Shown here one piece after another: positions 46,558 to 57,528 of a stretch of DNA of 64,000 bases. Position 1 is the first letter of the stretch, and each line of letters opens with the position of its first letter. The notes below the pieces were generated by a model. It did no database searches, had not been told where the DNA came from, and saw only the letters and a list, made by a program, of their open reading frames with translations. This DNA comes from Euleptes europaea (lineage: Eukaryota > Chordata > Lepidosauria > Squamata > Sphaerodactylidae). Location: contig NC_079319.1 in NCBI RefSeq assembly GCF_029931775.1, positions 98,749,171 to 98,813,170 of the forward strand, written 5' to 3'. A program made the position numbers and the translations under genes.

Positions 46558-47741
46558 TATATTTCTTCTGTAAATAATCATTTATATCTAGTGCTTATGG
46601 ATTGAGCTTGGCCTTTGATAGTATTTCTAGAACTAGGCTGTGGCAGAAGCTGAAGGAAACTACGATTAGTAGGGGTTTGTTATGGTTAATAATTAGACTA
46701 TACCAAGGTACTGAAGTTAAAATTAGATGCAGTTTGGAAGGCCAGAATCCTCAACTCGATTTCTACCTTTTAAGGAGTTCAACAAGGTTCTCTCTTATCC
46801 CCCTATTTATTTAACTTATATATTAATGAAATTGTTGAAGCTGTTTCAGGACCCATTTATCCGGCACCCATTGTTAACCAACAAGATCTTTCAATTCTAA
46901 GTTATGGGGATGATACAGCATCATTATTCTGTACCTCTGTCGGTTTGAAGCGTATACTAGCCAGCTTTGGTTCCTACTGTGTAGATGAAGAATTACAAAT
47001 GCACAAAAATCTAAATTAGTTGTTGTTTCAAGAGGCTCTTGACCAAAGAAAAAATGGCAAATATTAAGTAGCAAATATTAAGACTGAACAAGTGACTAGA
47101 TTTAGGTATCTATGACTGCTATTCCCCCAGTATTTATCCTGGAAAGCCCAATTTCAATTTATTTCTAAAAAGATATCGTCATATCTAAAAGCCTTACCAT
47201 ATTTTTTCACACAGTAGGAGGAAGGTATTATCTGGCAGCCATTAGGACCTTTTTGGGAAAATTAACCAAATCATACTTGACGATACTAGAGATTGGGTAG
47301 AAGGTATTTCAGAGGACATCTATTCCCTTCTGTTAAAATTTCTGAGAAAAGCAACCAGTTTGCCTAAGTGTATATAGTGTATATAAGTGTATATAATTCT
47401 ATTTGGCAAGAATTTGCAATTTCTTCATTGGAATCAGCAGCTTGGCTCGATGCATTTAGGTTTAGCATTAAGGTTCTATTTAATTATAGACTCCTCCTTA
47501 AAACTACGAGAAGACTCCTTTCAGAGTGGCATCTAGCGGCTTGGCTAGACGCATTCAGATTTGGAATTAAGGTTCTATTTAATTAGTCTCCTCCTTAGAC
47601 TACGAGAAGACTCCTTTAAGAGTAACTGGAAGAGGTTGTTCGAGCAAAGATTGGAACAGCTAGTTCCAATTTACTTCTTTTTTATTATCTAAGAAGAATG
47701 ATAAAGAATTGTTGGCATGGGTTAAAAAGCACTTATTAAAA

Positions 47742-48038
47742 GAGCCCCGTGGTGCAGAGCGGTCAGCTGCAGTACTGTAGTCAAAGCTCTGCTCACGACC
47801 TGAGTTCGATCTCGCCGAGTCGGTTTCAGGTAGCTGCCTCAAGGATGAATCTGCCTTCCATCCTTCCAAGGACAGTAAAATGAGTACCCAGCTTGCTGGA
47901 GGTAAAGGGAAGATGACTGGGGAAGGCACTGGCAAACCACCCCGTAAACGAAGTCTGCCTAGTAAACGTCAGGATGTGACGTCCCCCCCATCGGTCAGTA
48001 ATGACCTGGTGCTTACACAGGGGACCTTTACCTTTACT
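47742..48038 (+). repeat. tRNA-derived SINE, second family
   Basis: 'GAGCCCCGTGGTGCAGAGCG', 'GAGTTCGATCTCG' (B-box region), 'AGGTAGCTGCCTCAAGG', 'AGTACCCAGCTTGCTGGAGG' and 'GGGGACCTTTACCTTTAC' match the minus-strand copy at 897-1192. Confidence 0.8.
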
Positions 48039-48480
48039 TACAGTTAGATTTCAGAAGTACAAACTGGCGAACAAGAATGGTGTGTTCTTTTTCCTATAAT
48101 GGATTAGAACCTGCGGTAACCCTCTCGACATATTTAAAATCTGATTATTCCCAGATACTGTAAGTTTTTTTAGCTGCCAAACTAAATGCCGTACCATTGT
48201 CTGAATTAAAAGGCCAATTTGCTGGAGTCCCCTTTTTCAAAACTTTGGTGCTTTTGTAACTCGGGGAAGTCCCTTGGCTCACTTGATCCTTGAATGCCCT
48301 TTATTTCGTGAAGGATACATGGATAATAGCCCCAGTGTTAGAGAAGGATGAGTTTATGAGCAATGATCAAAGTTTTCCCTTTCTTCTGTGGGATAAGGAT
48401 CCAAATGTTACTAAATCCTTGGCCTCTTATCTTTTAGTAATCCAGCATAAGATAAAAATTTAAAAACTGTTATAATTAGG

Positions 48481-49510
48481 GCCGAATTAGAAGGGAAATA
48501 TACTAGTGTGGTTAGGCTTAAGGCTATGGCCAATGAAGCTGTACCATGGATGGATGGATGGATGGATAGAAGTTTCTTATGTTTCTGACATGAGCACCCC
48601 AAGTACATTTAGGAGCCTGCTTTGGTAATATATTAAAAAATTACATGCAAGCCTGCAGGAAACAACAACTCAAGAGTAAAATTAACAAATATGCTTTGAG
48701 TGGTTAAGATACTTCTGAAGCACCAAGTGTATACCTCCCACATTGACTAAAACGCACAATTCAAGTACTGAAGAGACCGTCTTTCCTAACAGTTCTAATT
48801 CAGCCTACCTGTAGCAACTACCTGTAGCAATTTTTATGTTCAATGTACCCTAGTTTCTCAACCCGTTGTTTCACCATTTCTATATTGTTTGCAGGACCAG
48901 CTATATAATTTCTCTTTTATGATCTTAATACTGTCCACTTTAATCATAACAGCATGCTTGGTAAAAGCTTTCACAAACTTCTACGCATATAAAAAGAACA
49001 GAAACTTCTGGCTGTCCTGTGTGATCAAATATTCAGATCACAGTCTTTTAATATCAATAGCATGAATATGTGGCAAAAAAGCTACAGATCTCAACAGATA
49101 CTCCTGCATGTTGCAGCAGGAACCAATCCAAAAGAACTTCTGCACAGGTGTTTTTAAAAAGATTTATACAATCTGAAGAGAAATCAGAAAAATCAAAAGA
49201 AGCCCAGAATGAGGCAATATCGGCTGTAACCGCAACCACTCTGTTCATACAGAATTACGTAATTAAGAGCAATCACCTTGTTCATGAAAGCTTCTTCCAC
49301 CAGGCTCCCACTGAACTCCCTTTACAACTTCTGCCCCACATCCTGAATTAACAGCAGTTCAGAACAACCTAACACAGATTCTCCATCCAGGTAGTTTGGG
49401 AATAATTCAGACACCCTCAAAACTGCCTATACAACACAAACACTTGAGGATTTCACTCAAGAGGCAGCATACAAAAGACCGTTAACTAACAAGCCAAATA
49501 TACCTTAACT
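48481..49510. other. VPS4B intron 5, no feature seen
   Basis: AT-rich, apparently unique intron sequence with a GATG run at about 48545-48563. No gene recognised. Confidence 0.35.
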
Positions 49511-49743
49511 AAGGGGTGTTAAACGTAAGGCCTGGGGGCCAAATCTGGCCTCTTGAGAGCTCTAGTCCAGCTCACAAGCCAGTCGAGGCAGCCACCCCCC
49601 ATCCCCAATTTGGGCTGGTGCTCCTGCTGCTGAAGCCGGCTCCCCACCCACTCTTGATCTGGGTGGGTGAGGCATGGCCCGGCCGGACCATGTGACATTT
49701 ATGTCCTATCCAGCCCTCGTAACAAATGAGTTTGACACCCCTC
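49511..49743. mobile_element. Short hAT element beside the exon 5 donor
   Basis: The termini AGGGGTGTTAAACG and GAGTTTGACACCCCT form short inverted repeats. The flanks 'ccttaact' (49503-49510) and 'ctttaact' (49744-49751) form an 8-bp duplication with one mismatch. The interior is GC-rich ('CCTGGGGGCCAAATCTGGCC'). No coding capacity. On the transcribed strand its edge lies 16 bases from the VPS4B exon 5 boundary. Confidence 0.75.
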
Positions 49744-49759
49744 CTTTAACTGCTTTTAC

Positions 49760-49879
49760 CTGTGAAAAGATGTGGAAATTTAATAGGCAATATCACCGCT
49801 TCTTTAAGTGCTTCCTTTGCTCCCTCTAAGCCGGCAACATCACTCCAGTTGACATTTGGCCGCTCCATGACGATGGCGC
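49760..49879 (-). CDS. VPS4B: VPS4B exon 5 (start of AAA module)
   Basis: The 120-bp exon encodes [18 protein letters not shown], '[14 protein letters not shown]' and 'KFPHLFT'. This is the entry to the AAA ATPase core, with the WSDVAGLE segment that lies next to the nucleotide. Acceptor 'ttcatag', donor GTAAAA. Split Gly codons link it to exons 4 and 6. Human has IVIERPNVKW where this has [10 protein letters not shown]. The donor sits only 16 bp from a hAT insertion, but its first six intron bases look normal. Confidence 0.96.
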
Positions 49880-51269
49880 CTATGAAACAGAACATGAAGG
49901 TTGAGAAAGATCCACTCCTTCTTACAGGTTAAAATGAGATAATGTTGGGGGGGGGGGATAGCCTGTGCCTAGCCAAGGCTCCTCGTGTTACCTAGACCCC
50001 TTACCTGCTTACTGCCATTGTACAGTTTGGCTCCCTAAGACAAAGCTTTGCAGGTGTGACGGGAAGAGTCCCAAGCAAAGGCTCCTGCGTAGACTAGCCT
50101 TGGTCCTATGCTGTATGACCATCACACGCTCCTTCACTAGCATGATAAGAGGTTGATTTTTTAACACTGTTCTATATTGTGCTTTTACTCTGAACACTGT
50201 TAAATTCATTTTAAGCTGTTCACTGCTCTACGTTTTTATGCTCTGGCTAGGTTTTTGATGCTGGGCTTTGGTTAACTTTTAATGCTTTAAGGGTTTCCCC
50301 CCCCTAAACTGCCTTATGCAGGCTTCCTGAAGAGGTATAAAAATCCTTGAAAGAATGAAAAAAGAACAAATGTGAAAAAAGATCTCAACTGATTTCTAAT
50401 TTAACTCCAACTCCCATAACTCCTATCAGTGTTATAGTCTGGACAGTTGACTACTCATCTAACAGACCATAAGGCCCTGATTTCTTTTTGTCAGCATTTT
50501 TTTTAACCGTGATGGAAGATTTTCATTAGGGGTGAGCTGAAACAAGGGCTACTTCTTTGTGAAGGATCCCTTTACGCCTAGCTAAAAGGTGATATTTCAC
50601 GGCAGTGCATGAACAGTGGTAGAAGAGAAGGGAATCTGTATCCACACTGACAAGACAACTAGGTGATCCGCCCTGCCTTTCCACACACACAATTTCACTG
50701 CTCCTAACAGCAAGACAGGGATTGCTGAGGCAACTGGGCATACTTCTTTCATTACCAAGAAGCAATGAAGATGTCCTTATGGCAGATTCTTTTATTGCCT
50801 TTGCAGTGGGTATCTATCTCTCCATCACCAACCCTGCCGTACAGCTTCCTTTAGTCTGTATGACAGACCCAGACAAATCTGATCAGCTACACAACACTGC
50901 ACAACCATCTTGCTTACTGTGATCCCCAACTGACTGGGATCATGTGGTTACATGGGCGGGGGAGGGGGCACAAAGAACAGAAGCAAAAAGAAGTGACTGC
51001 ACTGCCCCCATGGGGTTTTTTTTGTTTTTGTTTTGCTTGTGAGGGGGGGTCATCACACACTTTGAAAACTACCTTTTAATCTCGAAGGCTTTACAGGGGT
51101 AAATTTGGCACAGACATAAATGTGATGATGTGCTCTATTCATAGGGTGCAGTATAACAGGCATAAAATAGTCCAGATAATAGTTATTTTCTAGACCCGCT
51201 GTGATCCTCAGCCTGATAACTTGACAGAATGACTTCCGCAAAGGCACAAAGAGCTTGATGTGAAACTAC
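49880..51269. other. VPS4B intron 4, no feature seen
   Basis: Apparently unique intron sequence. A TTTG-rich run lies at about 51015-51045. No gene is supported. Confidence 0.35.
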
Positions 51270-51337
51270 CTTGCAGTTGGTTCTGCAGCTTCTTTTTCTC
51301 AGGGTCGTCTGACTCTCCTTCCCCATCACTGTCATTC
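51270..51337 (-). CDS. VPS4B: VPS4B exon 4 (linker)
   Basis: This 68-bp exon is too short to show as an open frame of its own. It encodes [18 protein letters not shown] and 'NQLQ', with split Gly codons at both ends. It forms the acidic linker between the MIT domain and the AAA core and the first helix of the core region. Acceptor 'aattag', donor GTAGTT. The residues are the same as in human VPS4B, and the phases fit exons 3 and 5 exactly. Confidence 0.95.
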
Positions 51338-51663
51338 CTAATTTGGAATCAAGGTTAAATAAAAACAAAAAAACTTCAACAGCACAGATATGGTGAAAAG
51401 TAGAAAAGTGATATATTGGTAACCAAAGAATCCATACTCATAACACATCTCAAACAGTCTGGGCTGGATCCTACGACTCCCTTCTATGAAGTCTTGCTCC
51501 GACAGAGGGATATTTCTTTCAACAAAGAAAGACTTTTCTCCATCAGACAGTCATTCTCCACTGGAAGAGCAGATCAGAGTCACAAGATCCAGCTCAGTGA
51601 CTTCAAAATCTACCTTTAATCTAATAGGTGCCCGTAAGGTCCAATACTGAGTCAGCCTTTTGT
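51338..51663. other. VPS4B intron 3, no feature seen
   Basis: Apparently unique sequence just downstream of exon 4 on the plus-strand scale. Confidence 0.3.
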
Positions 51664-52140
51664 TGATCTATTTATTTATTTATAATGTTTATTAGCTGCC
51701 TTTCTTCCTTATGGAGCTCAATACAGATAAAACACACAAAACATGAAAACCTAAATTTTAAAATCACAACTCAGGACTGCTAGTAAACTTAACCAAATGT
51801 GGTCCTAAATAAAATAATCTTCAACTGCCTCCTAAATATTGAAAGTGAGGGGGCCAGGCGCACCTCCCTGGGGAGGTTGTTCCATAATTATGGGGAACGA
51901 CTGTGAATTATTGTTCCATAATTGTAATTGAAAAGGCCCTCTCTCGTGTACCCACCAAAGAGCTGCTTTAATTGATGAGACAGTCAGGAAGGCCCCTCCC
52001 TGTGATCTTAAGTCCTGGGCAGCAACATAGAGAAGGCGCCCCCCCCCCACACTATGAAGCTTGGACTTGAGTGCACCCCCTGTTCTCACCATGGGGAAAA
52101 AAGCAGCAGAGTGGGCTGTACCAAGTTTAAAATACAATCT
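51664..52140 (-). repeat. L2/CR1-like interspersed repeat
   Basis: A TTTATTTATTTATAATG end at 51668 is followed, reading upward, by 'AGTGAGGGGGCCAGGCGCAC', 'CTCCCTGGGGAGGTTGTTCC' and 'AAAAGGCCCTCTCTCGTG'. These blocks are common in reptile L2/CR1-type repeats. The polarity fits minus orientation. Confidence 0.5.
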
Positions 52141-52507
52141 CCCTGAAATCTAACCTGTCCCTAGAATGAATGGCAGAGATCTTCAAATAAATGTGGTATA
52201 GCCAGTCAGTTTATTAGTTTCTCTCCAGGGTGTGCATGCAAATATCATGTCAGGATAACCTGGAACATAATGCCTGAGCGATGTAAAGTAAAGTGATGAG
52301 GAAAAGGCCCAGGTCTGGAAATGTCAGCAAAAACCATAACCACCATCAATGTTGAGAACACAATACAGAACACAAGTTTAAGCCAGAACATAGAAAAAGC
52401 ATGCCTTATCCTAAGATGACTCTTTCGTGCAATGTTCTATCACCACTAAAGACACTGAAATAGGTAAGCAAATTGGGGAAATGCTGGAATAAGTGAATGA
52501 CACGTAC
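52141..52507. other. VPS4B intron 3, no feature seen
   Basis: No repeat or gene recognised between the L2/CR1-like repeat and exon 3. Confidence 0.35.
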
Positions 52508-52658
52508 CCCTTTTCATCGGCTGAGCCAGATTCTTTCACTGGCTTTGGAGGCGCCTTTTCTTTCTTTTTCAAATACTCCTTCAGCTTTTCTGCTCTGTCC
52601 AGATACTCGGTACACTTTGCTCTAATGCTTTGTTTTGCTTTGTCACCCTGTGCCTCAT
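52508..52658 (-). CDS. VPS4B: VPS4B exon 3 (MIT domain helix 3)
   Basis: The 151-bp exon encodes [18 protein letters not shown], '[11 protein letters not shown]', a Lys-rich stretch and '[11 protein letters not shown]'. It supplies the third MIT helix, whose groove binds MIM motifs of CHMP (ESCRT-III) proteins; [12 protein letters not shown] is the signature. The Lys-rich end starts the flexible linker. Acceptor 'cttctcag', donor GTACGT. A split Tyr codon joins exon 2 and a split Gly joins exon 4. The linker is a few residues shorter than in human. Confidence 0.96.
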
Positions 52659-53624
52659 CTGAGAAGGAGAAAATTGTGAGTCACACCTTTTCTTTCTTAA
52701 AAAAACCTCAAAAATTGTACCCGTTGTCTCATCATAATCATCTAGTGCATCAGCAGGTGGATAATTCAAAAGTAATCAGACACTCAAGTTCTGTATCTTG
52801 GTTTAAAGCATACCTAGAAACCATTTGGGATAGGACTAACCAGTTGTTTAAGCAAAGAAAAGAAGGAAGCTGCCGAATTTTTTTTTTTTTTTTTTTTTTG
52901 GACTATGCGTGCAAAGGAAGTAGATAAAAGAGTGCACATGAAGAAAATGAGGCGGTCTGAGACATTTTGACGGAACAAAGGAGTCCACAGAGCTTTCTGT
53001 CAAATGTAGTGACAGAAAGGCAATTTAATAGTTTCATTATAAGGTCCCCCTCTAAGCACAATTCTGAGTCTATCGAATTCTTACCTAACCCTTCTCCCCA
53101 AGGATTTTGCCTTCACGGCTGCTCTTGTCGGACAGGATTAGGCTGAGAGCAACTGGCCCCAAATCACCCAGAGGCTCATGCTTGATTGGGGTCTAAATCT
53201 GCCTCTCACCATTATACCAGGTCTTAAATTCTACAGGTTTACCTCAACTAAGTATTCTGAGAATTTCAATAATCTGAAAGTCAGAAAATGACAGCAGTTT
53301 CCTGCTCCTAGCAGAAATCACCAGTCATCATAGAATTCTATGATTTTGGGCCTTTCATAGCAAGATTTTGGTTGACACATGGATTTTTTTGTACAAACCT
53401 ACAGCATGATGGAGTGTCGTTCAAGCCCTAAATATAAAATGCCATAACAAAAATGTCTTATTTGAGCCACCAGAAAATGGTTCAAGGGCACAGGATGTGG
53501 GAGACTTAATGAAGCTAAACCTTTAAGAGCCCAGCCACTGCCTAACTGGTGGAACCTCCTGGGAACTCTACATAGGTCGGCTCAGGTTCCATGAAGGAAG
53601 ACAGATAGAAATGAAGATAATTTC
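52659..53624. other. VPS4B intron 2, no gene seen
   Basis: Apparently unique intron sequence with a poly-T run at about 52880-52899. The open frame at 52493-52927 (+) is the reverse shadow of exon 3. Confidence 0.4.
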
Positions 53625-53755
53625 AAGCGCAGGCCACGTTGGTCTGCAGCAGAACAGTTAGACTTGAGTCCAATAGCACCTTAGGGACCAACCAGAGTTT
53701 CCGGGTATGGCCCCCTGTTGGTCTCAAAAGTGCTACTGGACTCAAATCTAACATA
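53625..53755. repeat. Diverged relative of the hairpin repeat
   Basis: 'CACGTTGGTCTGCAGCAGAA', 'GAGTCCAATAGCACCTTAGG' and later 'AAAGTGCTACTGGACTCAAA' resemble the two arms of 4965-5172. Again the arms face each other. Confidence 0.5.
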
Positions 53756-53956
53756 TATAAATGAACAACCAACAGTTTATTCATTTACTAAAAAAATGTA
53801 TATTCTTTTTATAAAATTTGCTTCTGCAAAAAACTATGTTTTTAGGTGTAGAGATTCCTTTCTTAAGCAAATAACATTAATGGATGCAAATACTGTGCTT
53901 TTAAATAGCAGCAGGTCAACTTTAGACCGAAGGAAGGATTCCTGAAGGGACTAGGC

Positions 53957-54527
53957 CAGGGGTCGGCAAACTCATAAGTCAAAAGAGCCAAATATCAACA
54001 GTACAACGATTGAGATTTCTTTTGAGAGCCAAATTTCTTAAACTTAAACTATATAGGTAGGTACACTGTTTATGAACTTAATAAACATTAATTAAAGTTT
54101 TAAGTCTTAATTAAACTATAGGTACACTGAATAAAACTTGATATCATACTTAATAGTGATCTTATTTATTGATAAAAATTAAATTGTAAGTCCCTGCCAT
54201 TTCCCCCTCCCCGTCCGGAGTCCTCGTCCATAAGAGCCTATTGGTAGACCTGGCCTCCGGCTGAGTCCCATTGGGAGGCCAGGTCTACCCATTGGCTTTC
54301 TTGGCAGTAGACCAGGCCTCTGAAGGGGGACTTTTTCCCCTCCTCGGAGTCCAGGTCTACCACCAAGAAAGCCAGTGGGTAGACATGGCCTCCCAATAGG
54401 ACTCAGCCGGAGGCCAGGTCTACCAAAGGAAGCCCGCACCGCCCAACAGTTGAGCGGGCGCAAGAGCAGGGGCTCCGAACCAAGTTCGGAGAGCCGCACT
54501 CAACGGGCCAAAGTTTTGAGACCCCTG
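53957..54527. mobile_element. Non-autonomous hAT element with 8-bp TSD
   Basis: CAGGGGTCGGCAAACTC at the left end and GAGACCCCTG at the right end are the short inverted termini. The 8-bp duplication 'gactaggc' flanks it (53949-53956 and 54528-54535). The interior holds 'AAAAGAGCCAAATATCAACA', an AT-rich block, and a 'GGTCTACC' / 'GGTAGACC' inverted-repeat-rich GC part. Sister copy at 58517. No transposase. Confidence 0.85.
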
Positions 54528-54544
54528 GACTAGGCAGCTGCTGC

Positions 54545-55618
54545 AACTTTTAAGTTTTTTTTACAAAAGAAGGAAATTAACAATAAATTAAATAGACCAT
54601 TAGCGGAATTCAAATATTTTATTTGGAATATAGAGAAGGAAGAAGGGAAATTAATCAGTAAAATATGTAGGATATTATTAAATCAGGGTCAAACTCCAGT
54701 GCAGATGATTAAAAACAATTGGGAAATAGAACAAAATACTAAATGTAATGATAGATTGGAAATAAATATTCCAACTCTTCCCTTTCAAATCAATTTCAGG
54801 AGGTTTACAAGAGCATGCATTAACGATGTCACAAAGGTGATATTTTACTCTAGTCAGGATAGCCCATATAATGAAAATAGATAATAAAGATTGCTGGAAG
54901 AGGCTGTGGCTAATTGGGAACATTCACTGTTATATGTGATGGGTTATGTCCGGTTACAGCAAACCTTTGGAGATCAATATTTGCAGAGATTGCTAAAATA
55001 ACTCAGGAATCAATAAATTCTACTACTGAATTAGCCTTATTCAATTTATTTAAAAAAAGAAAAAAACCACTGAAAAAAACAACCCACACGTCAACTTTTT
55101 ATTAGTTGCAGCCAAAATGCTTTATTGCCCAACGTTGGAAAAACGCTGAAGATATTTCCTTAGATAAGTGGTGTGATAAATTAAGGAATATAGTGGCACT
55201 TTTAACAAATAAGATTAGATTAATTCAGGGGAGAAAAAAGATGACGTTAAGGTGATTTGGAACAGTTTTATAATTAATTTAATGGAATTCCAAAAGCATC
55301 ACTCATTAAAGAATTTTCTTTAATGGCTGGAGAGCCTTATATGAAAATTTTGAATAACATATTGAATAGTTATATCAGAGGTTAATTATTTCATTTTTTA
55401 ACAAAGAAATGAATATGTAAAGTCTCAGCCATCTTAGAGGGAAGCACGTGCACCCCCTTTTCCTCTCCCCCCCTTCTTTTTTGTTGTTTTTCTTTTCTTT
55501 ACTATAACTTGATGGTATCATCATTTGTACTAGATATGAAGTTGTTATATGGTTCTTTTGTATGTATTGTTGTGCAGTTGAGTTTTTGCTGTGTATGTGC
55601 AAAAATTAACAAAAAACA
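54545..55618 (+). repeat. 5'-truncated L1 LINE 3' end
   Basis: Plus strand carries decayed L1 ORF2 C-terminal text, recognisable by 'WKRLWLIGNIHCYM'-like and 'VAAKMLYCPTLEKR'-like stretches in several frames, followed by an AT-rich 3' end with 'TTATATGGTTCTTTTGTATG' and 'AAAATTAACAAAAAACA'. Recognition rests on word order and composition, so the call is moderate. Confidence 0.55.
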
Positions 55619-55728
55619 TTTATGTTCTGCCTTATCTCCTTGGACTTGAGGTGGGCTTAAAGACTGGGAACAATAAGATTATTAACCAACCAAATAAAGC
55701 TTCTTATATTTAGTATTGTGATTCTTAC

Positions 55729-55840
55729 ATTTGACAACATGGAGGAAATACTGCACAGCATGCTGATACAAGCGGAGGGCTTCCTCAAAGTTTCCTGCTT
55801 TGTCCTCTTGTGCTGCTTTGCTAGCGAGGTCGATCGCTTT
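55729..55840 (-). CDS. VPS4B: VPS4B exon 2 (MIT domain helices 1-2)
   Basis: The 112-bp exon encodes [18 protein letters not shown], '[15 protein letters not shown]' and 'HVVK', plus the first base of Tyr. These are helices 1 and 2 of the MIT domain, which recruits VPS4 to ESCRT-III polymers on endosomal, midbody and budding membranes. Acceptor 'tttgcccag', donor GTAAGA. Human exon 1 ends with NLQ just before KAIDLAS, so exon 1 should add about 9 residues upstream. The apparent ATG-containing frame above 55840 is intron read-through. Confidence 0.97.
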
Positions 55841-56202
55841 CTGGGCAAAAACACACACACAAAAACACAAAGCCAAAACGGGGGTGGAAGTTAAACATTC
55901 ATTGAATAAAACTTCTATCATATCTCAATTTTTAAAAGAAAATAACAAAGCTATATTATGTACTGGAACAGTGTCTTCATGTTTAGATCCTAGCCTACAT
56001 CCAGCCTATTACAATTAAAAGTCACAGAAGCATTCTTGCCGTTATTCCAGCGCCTCGGCTGTCAGGGAAACTGCTGAATTCTGGAAGCAGTTTATCAGTT
56101 CAACACATCTGCCTCTTCCCAAAGGGAGCAACCTGACATGACACAGAAAAGCCTTGTTTTAAAAGGTTTTAAAAGGTGGACCATCAAAATAGTGGCAGGA
56201 GT

Positions 56203-56238
<36 letters not shown>

Positions 56239-56504
56239 GGAGATGTTTCCTGACATCTGCAGAAATTAGAATCCAATCCAAGGGGCTTCGAAAATATAGT
56301 TAACAGAATATTTCTACACCACCTGACTTTGCTCAAGCAAACCCAAGGCAGTTTACAAAACAAGAGAATAAAAAACCCAGATAGCCCAATTATAACACTA
56401 ACAATATAAAAACCAGCAAACATACCTGTCAAAATAAGGCCACAGCTGCCTTTAAGTTTAAGTGTTTAACTACTTGGTTTCTGACACAAATCTAGTGTGT
56501 GTGG
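55841..56504. other. VPS4B intron 1 start, no gene seen
   Basis: Apparently unique sequence plus a GT microsatellite at about 56202-56236. No candidate VPS4B exon 1 (short, ending in a CTGCAG-type codon pair before a GT donor) was found here or up to 64000. Confidence 0.35.
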
Positions 56505-56522
56505 CAGGGTGGATTTGATTTA

Positions 56523-57281
56523 CCGTATTTTTCGCTCCATAAGACGCACCTGACCATAAGACGCACCTAATTTTTAGAGGAGGAAAACAAGAAAAAATAT
56601 TTGGAGCACGAAGAGGATGGGCCCCGCCCAACAGCTGAGCATCGGACTGGGAAGGAGGGGAAAGTGTTCTGCGCTGCCTGCCCAGGCAGAGCGGAGCACT
56701 TCCCCCCCCAGCTCAGCTGTTGGGCGGGTCCCCGCCCAACAGCTGAGCATGGGACCGGGAAGGGGGGGAAAGTGCTCCGTGCTGCCTGGGCAGGCAGCGC
56801 AGAGCACTTCCCCCCAGCTCAGCTGTTGGGCGTGCCCCTCCTGGGGCGCGCGCTCCTCCCTTCTCCTCCTCGCCTCAGCCGAGCTGGCTATGCGGAGCCG
56901 GGGGGAGGCGAGCCACTCGGGGACGCATGCACCCTCGCCAGCCGCTCTCCTTCCACGCTCGCCGGACTCGAGGGAGGCGAAGCAGGGAAGGGAGAGGAGG
57001 GAGAGGCGCGCGCATCCCCAGCTAGCTGTCGGCTTCCCAGCTGGCTCCCGGGCGTGCCGGGCTCCCGAGGTGCGCTGGGTGGCAGAGCTGTCGGCTTCCC
57101 AGCTGGCTCCCGGGGTGCCCCCGGCTCCGTGCTGGGCTCTAGCGGTGCTGGGCGGCTGGGCCCCGCCCCCCAGCTGGCTGTCGGCATCCGAGCCGGCACA
57201 CATTCACTCCATAAGACGAACAGACATTTCCCCTCACTTTTGAGGAGGAAAAAAGTGCGTCTTATGGAGCGAAAAATACGG
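56523..57281. mobile_element. TA-flanked non-autonomous element with GC-rich interior
   Basis: The 27-bp terminal inverted repeats start CCGTATTTTTCGCTCCATAA at 56523 and end in the exact inverse at 57281. TA duplications lie at 56521-56522 and 57282-57283. The interior (about 56610-57200) is very GC-rich. It repeats 'CCCGCCCAACAGCTGAGCAT' and its inverse 'AGCTCAGCTGTTGGGCG', and later repeats 'GTCGGCTTCCCAGCTGGCTC'. Overlapping frames of 200-plus codons here are compositional. No transposase. Confidence 0.85.
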
Positions 57282-57354
57282 TACATCAAATTGATTTAAA
57301 TCACTAGTCAGTAAGATGAGGTTTTCACGATTTAAATCACTAGTAAGATTTAAA

Positions 57355-57528
57355 TCATGGTTTTCTACATAAACATAACTTCTTATGACATTGCTTCATT
57401 TGGGCCACCAGGCCTTGCATTTCTTTGCTGCAGTGTTTGCATTTTGCACACATGCCTGCCTTACCCATAGGTAGAGGAACTTCATTAAGATATTCCCAAA
57501 CTGGGTCTCTTTTACGCCCTGCTGCCAT
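57355..57528 (-). pseudogene. BED-type zinc-finger ORF of a hAT transposase
   Basis: A 57-codon frame from ATG at 57528 reads MAAGRKRDPVWEYLNEVP, then 'MCAKCKHCSKEMQGLV' and 'AQMKQCHKKLC'. It has the BED pattern: aromatic 'VWEY', Cys-x2-Cys (CKHC) and His-x3-Cys (HKKLC). BED fingers bind the ends of hAT elements. It stops soon after the finger, so the catalytic hAT domain is gone. It sits inside the 56505-59546 element. Confidence 0.65.

Larger units (their letters stand above)
45440..48480 (+). repeat. Decayed LINE with two nested insertions
   Basis: Plus-strand fragments follow LINE ORF2 order. An RT-upstream linker ('KNKKPGKAP') is at about 45695. RT motifs 'LAFDSISRTRLWQKLKET', 'GVQQG' (about 46775) and 'LSYGDDT' (about 46900) follow, and the C-terminus reaches about 48465. 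A Tc1-type element (46059-46557) and a SINE (47742-48038) interrupt it. A 99-bp tandem duplication lies at 47441-47634. Same family as 28143-29284 and 61437-62885. Many frame breaks. Confidence 0.65.

Noticed and set aside
56574-57299. Open frames of 200-plus codons in the GC-rich element
   Set aside because: They lie inside a TA-flanked transposon between its inverted ends and reflect repeated GC-rich text.
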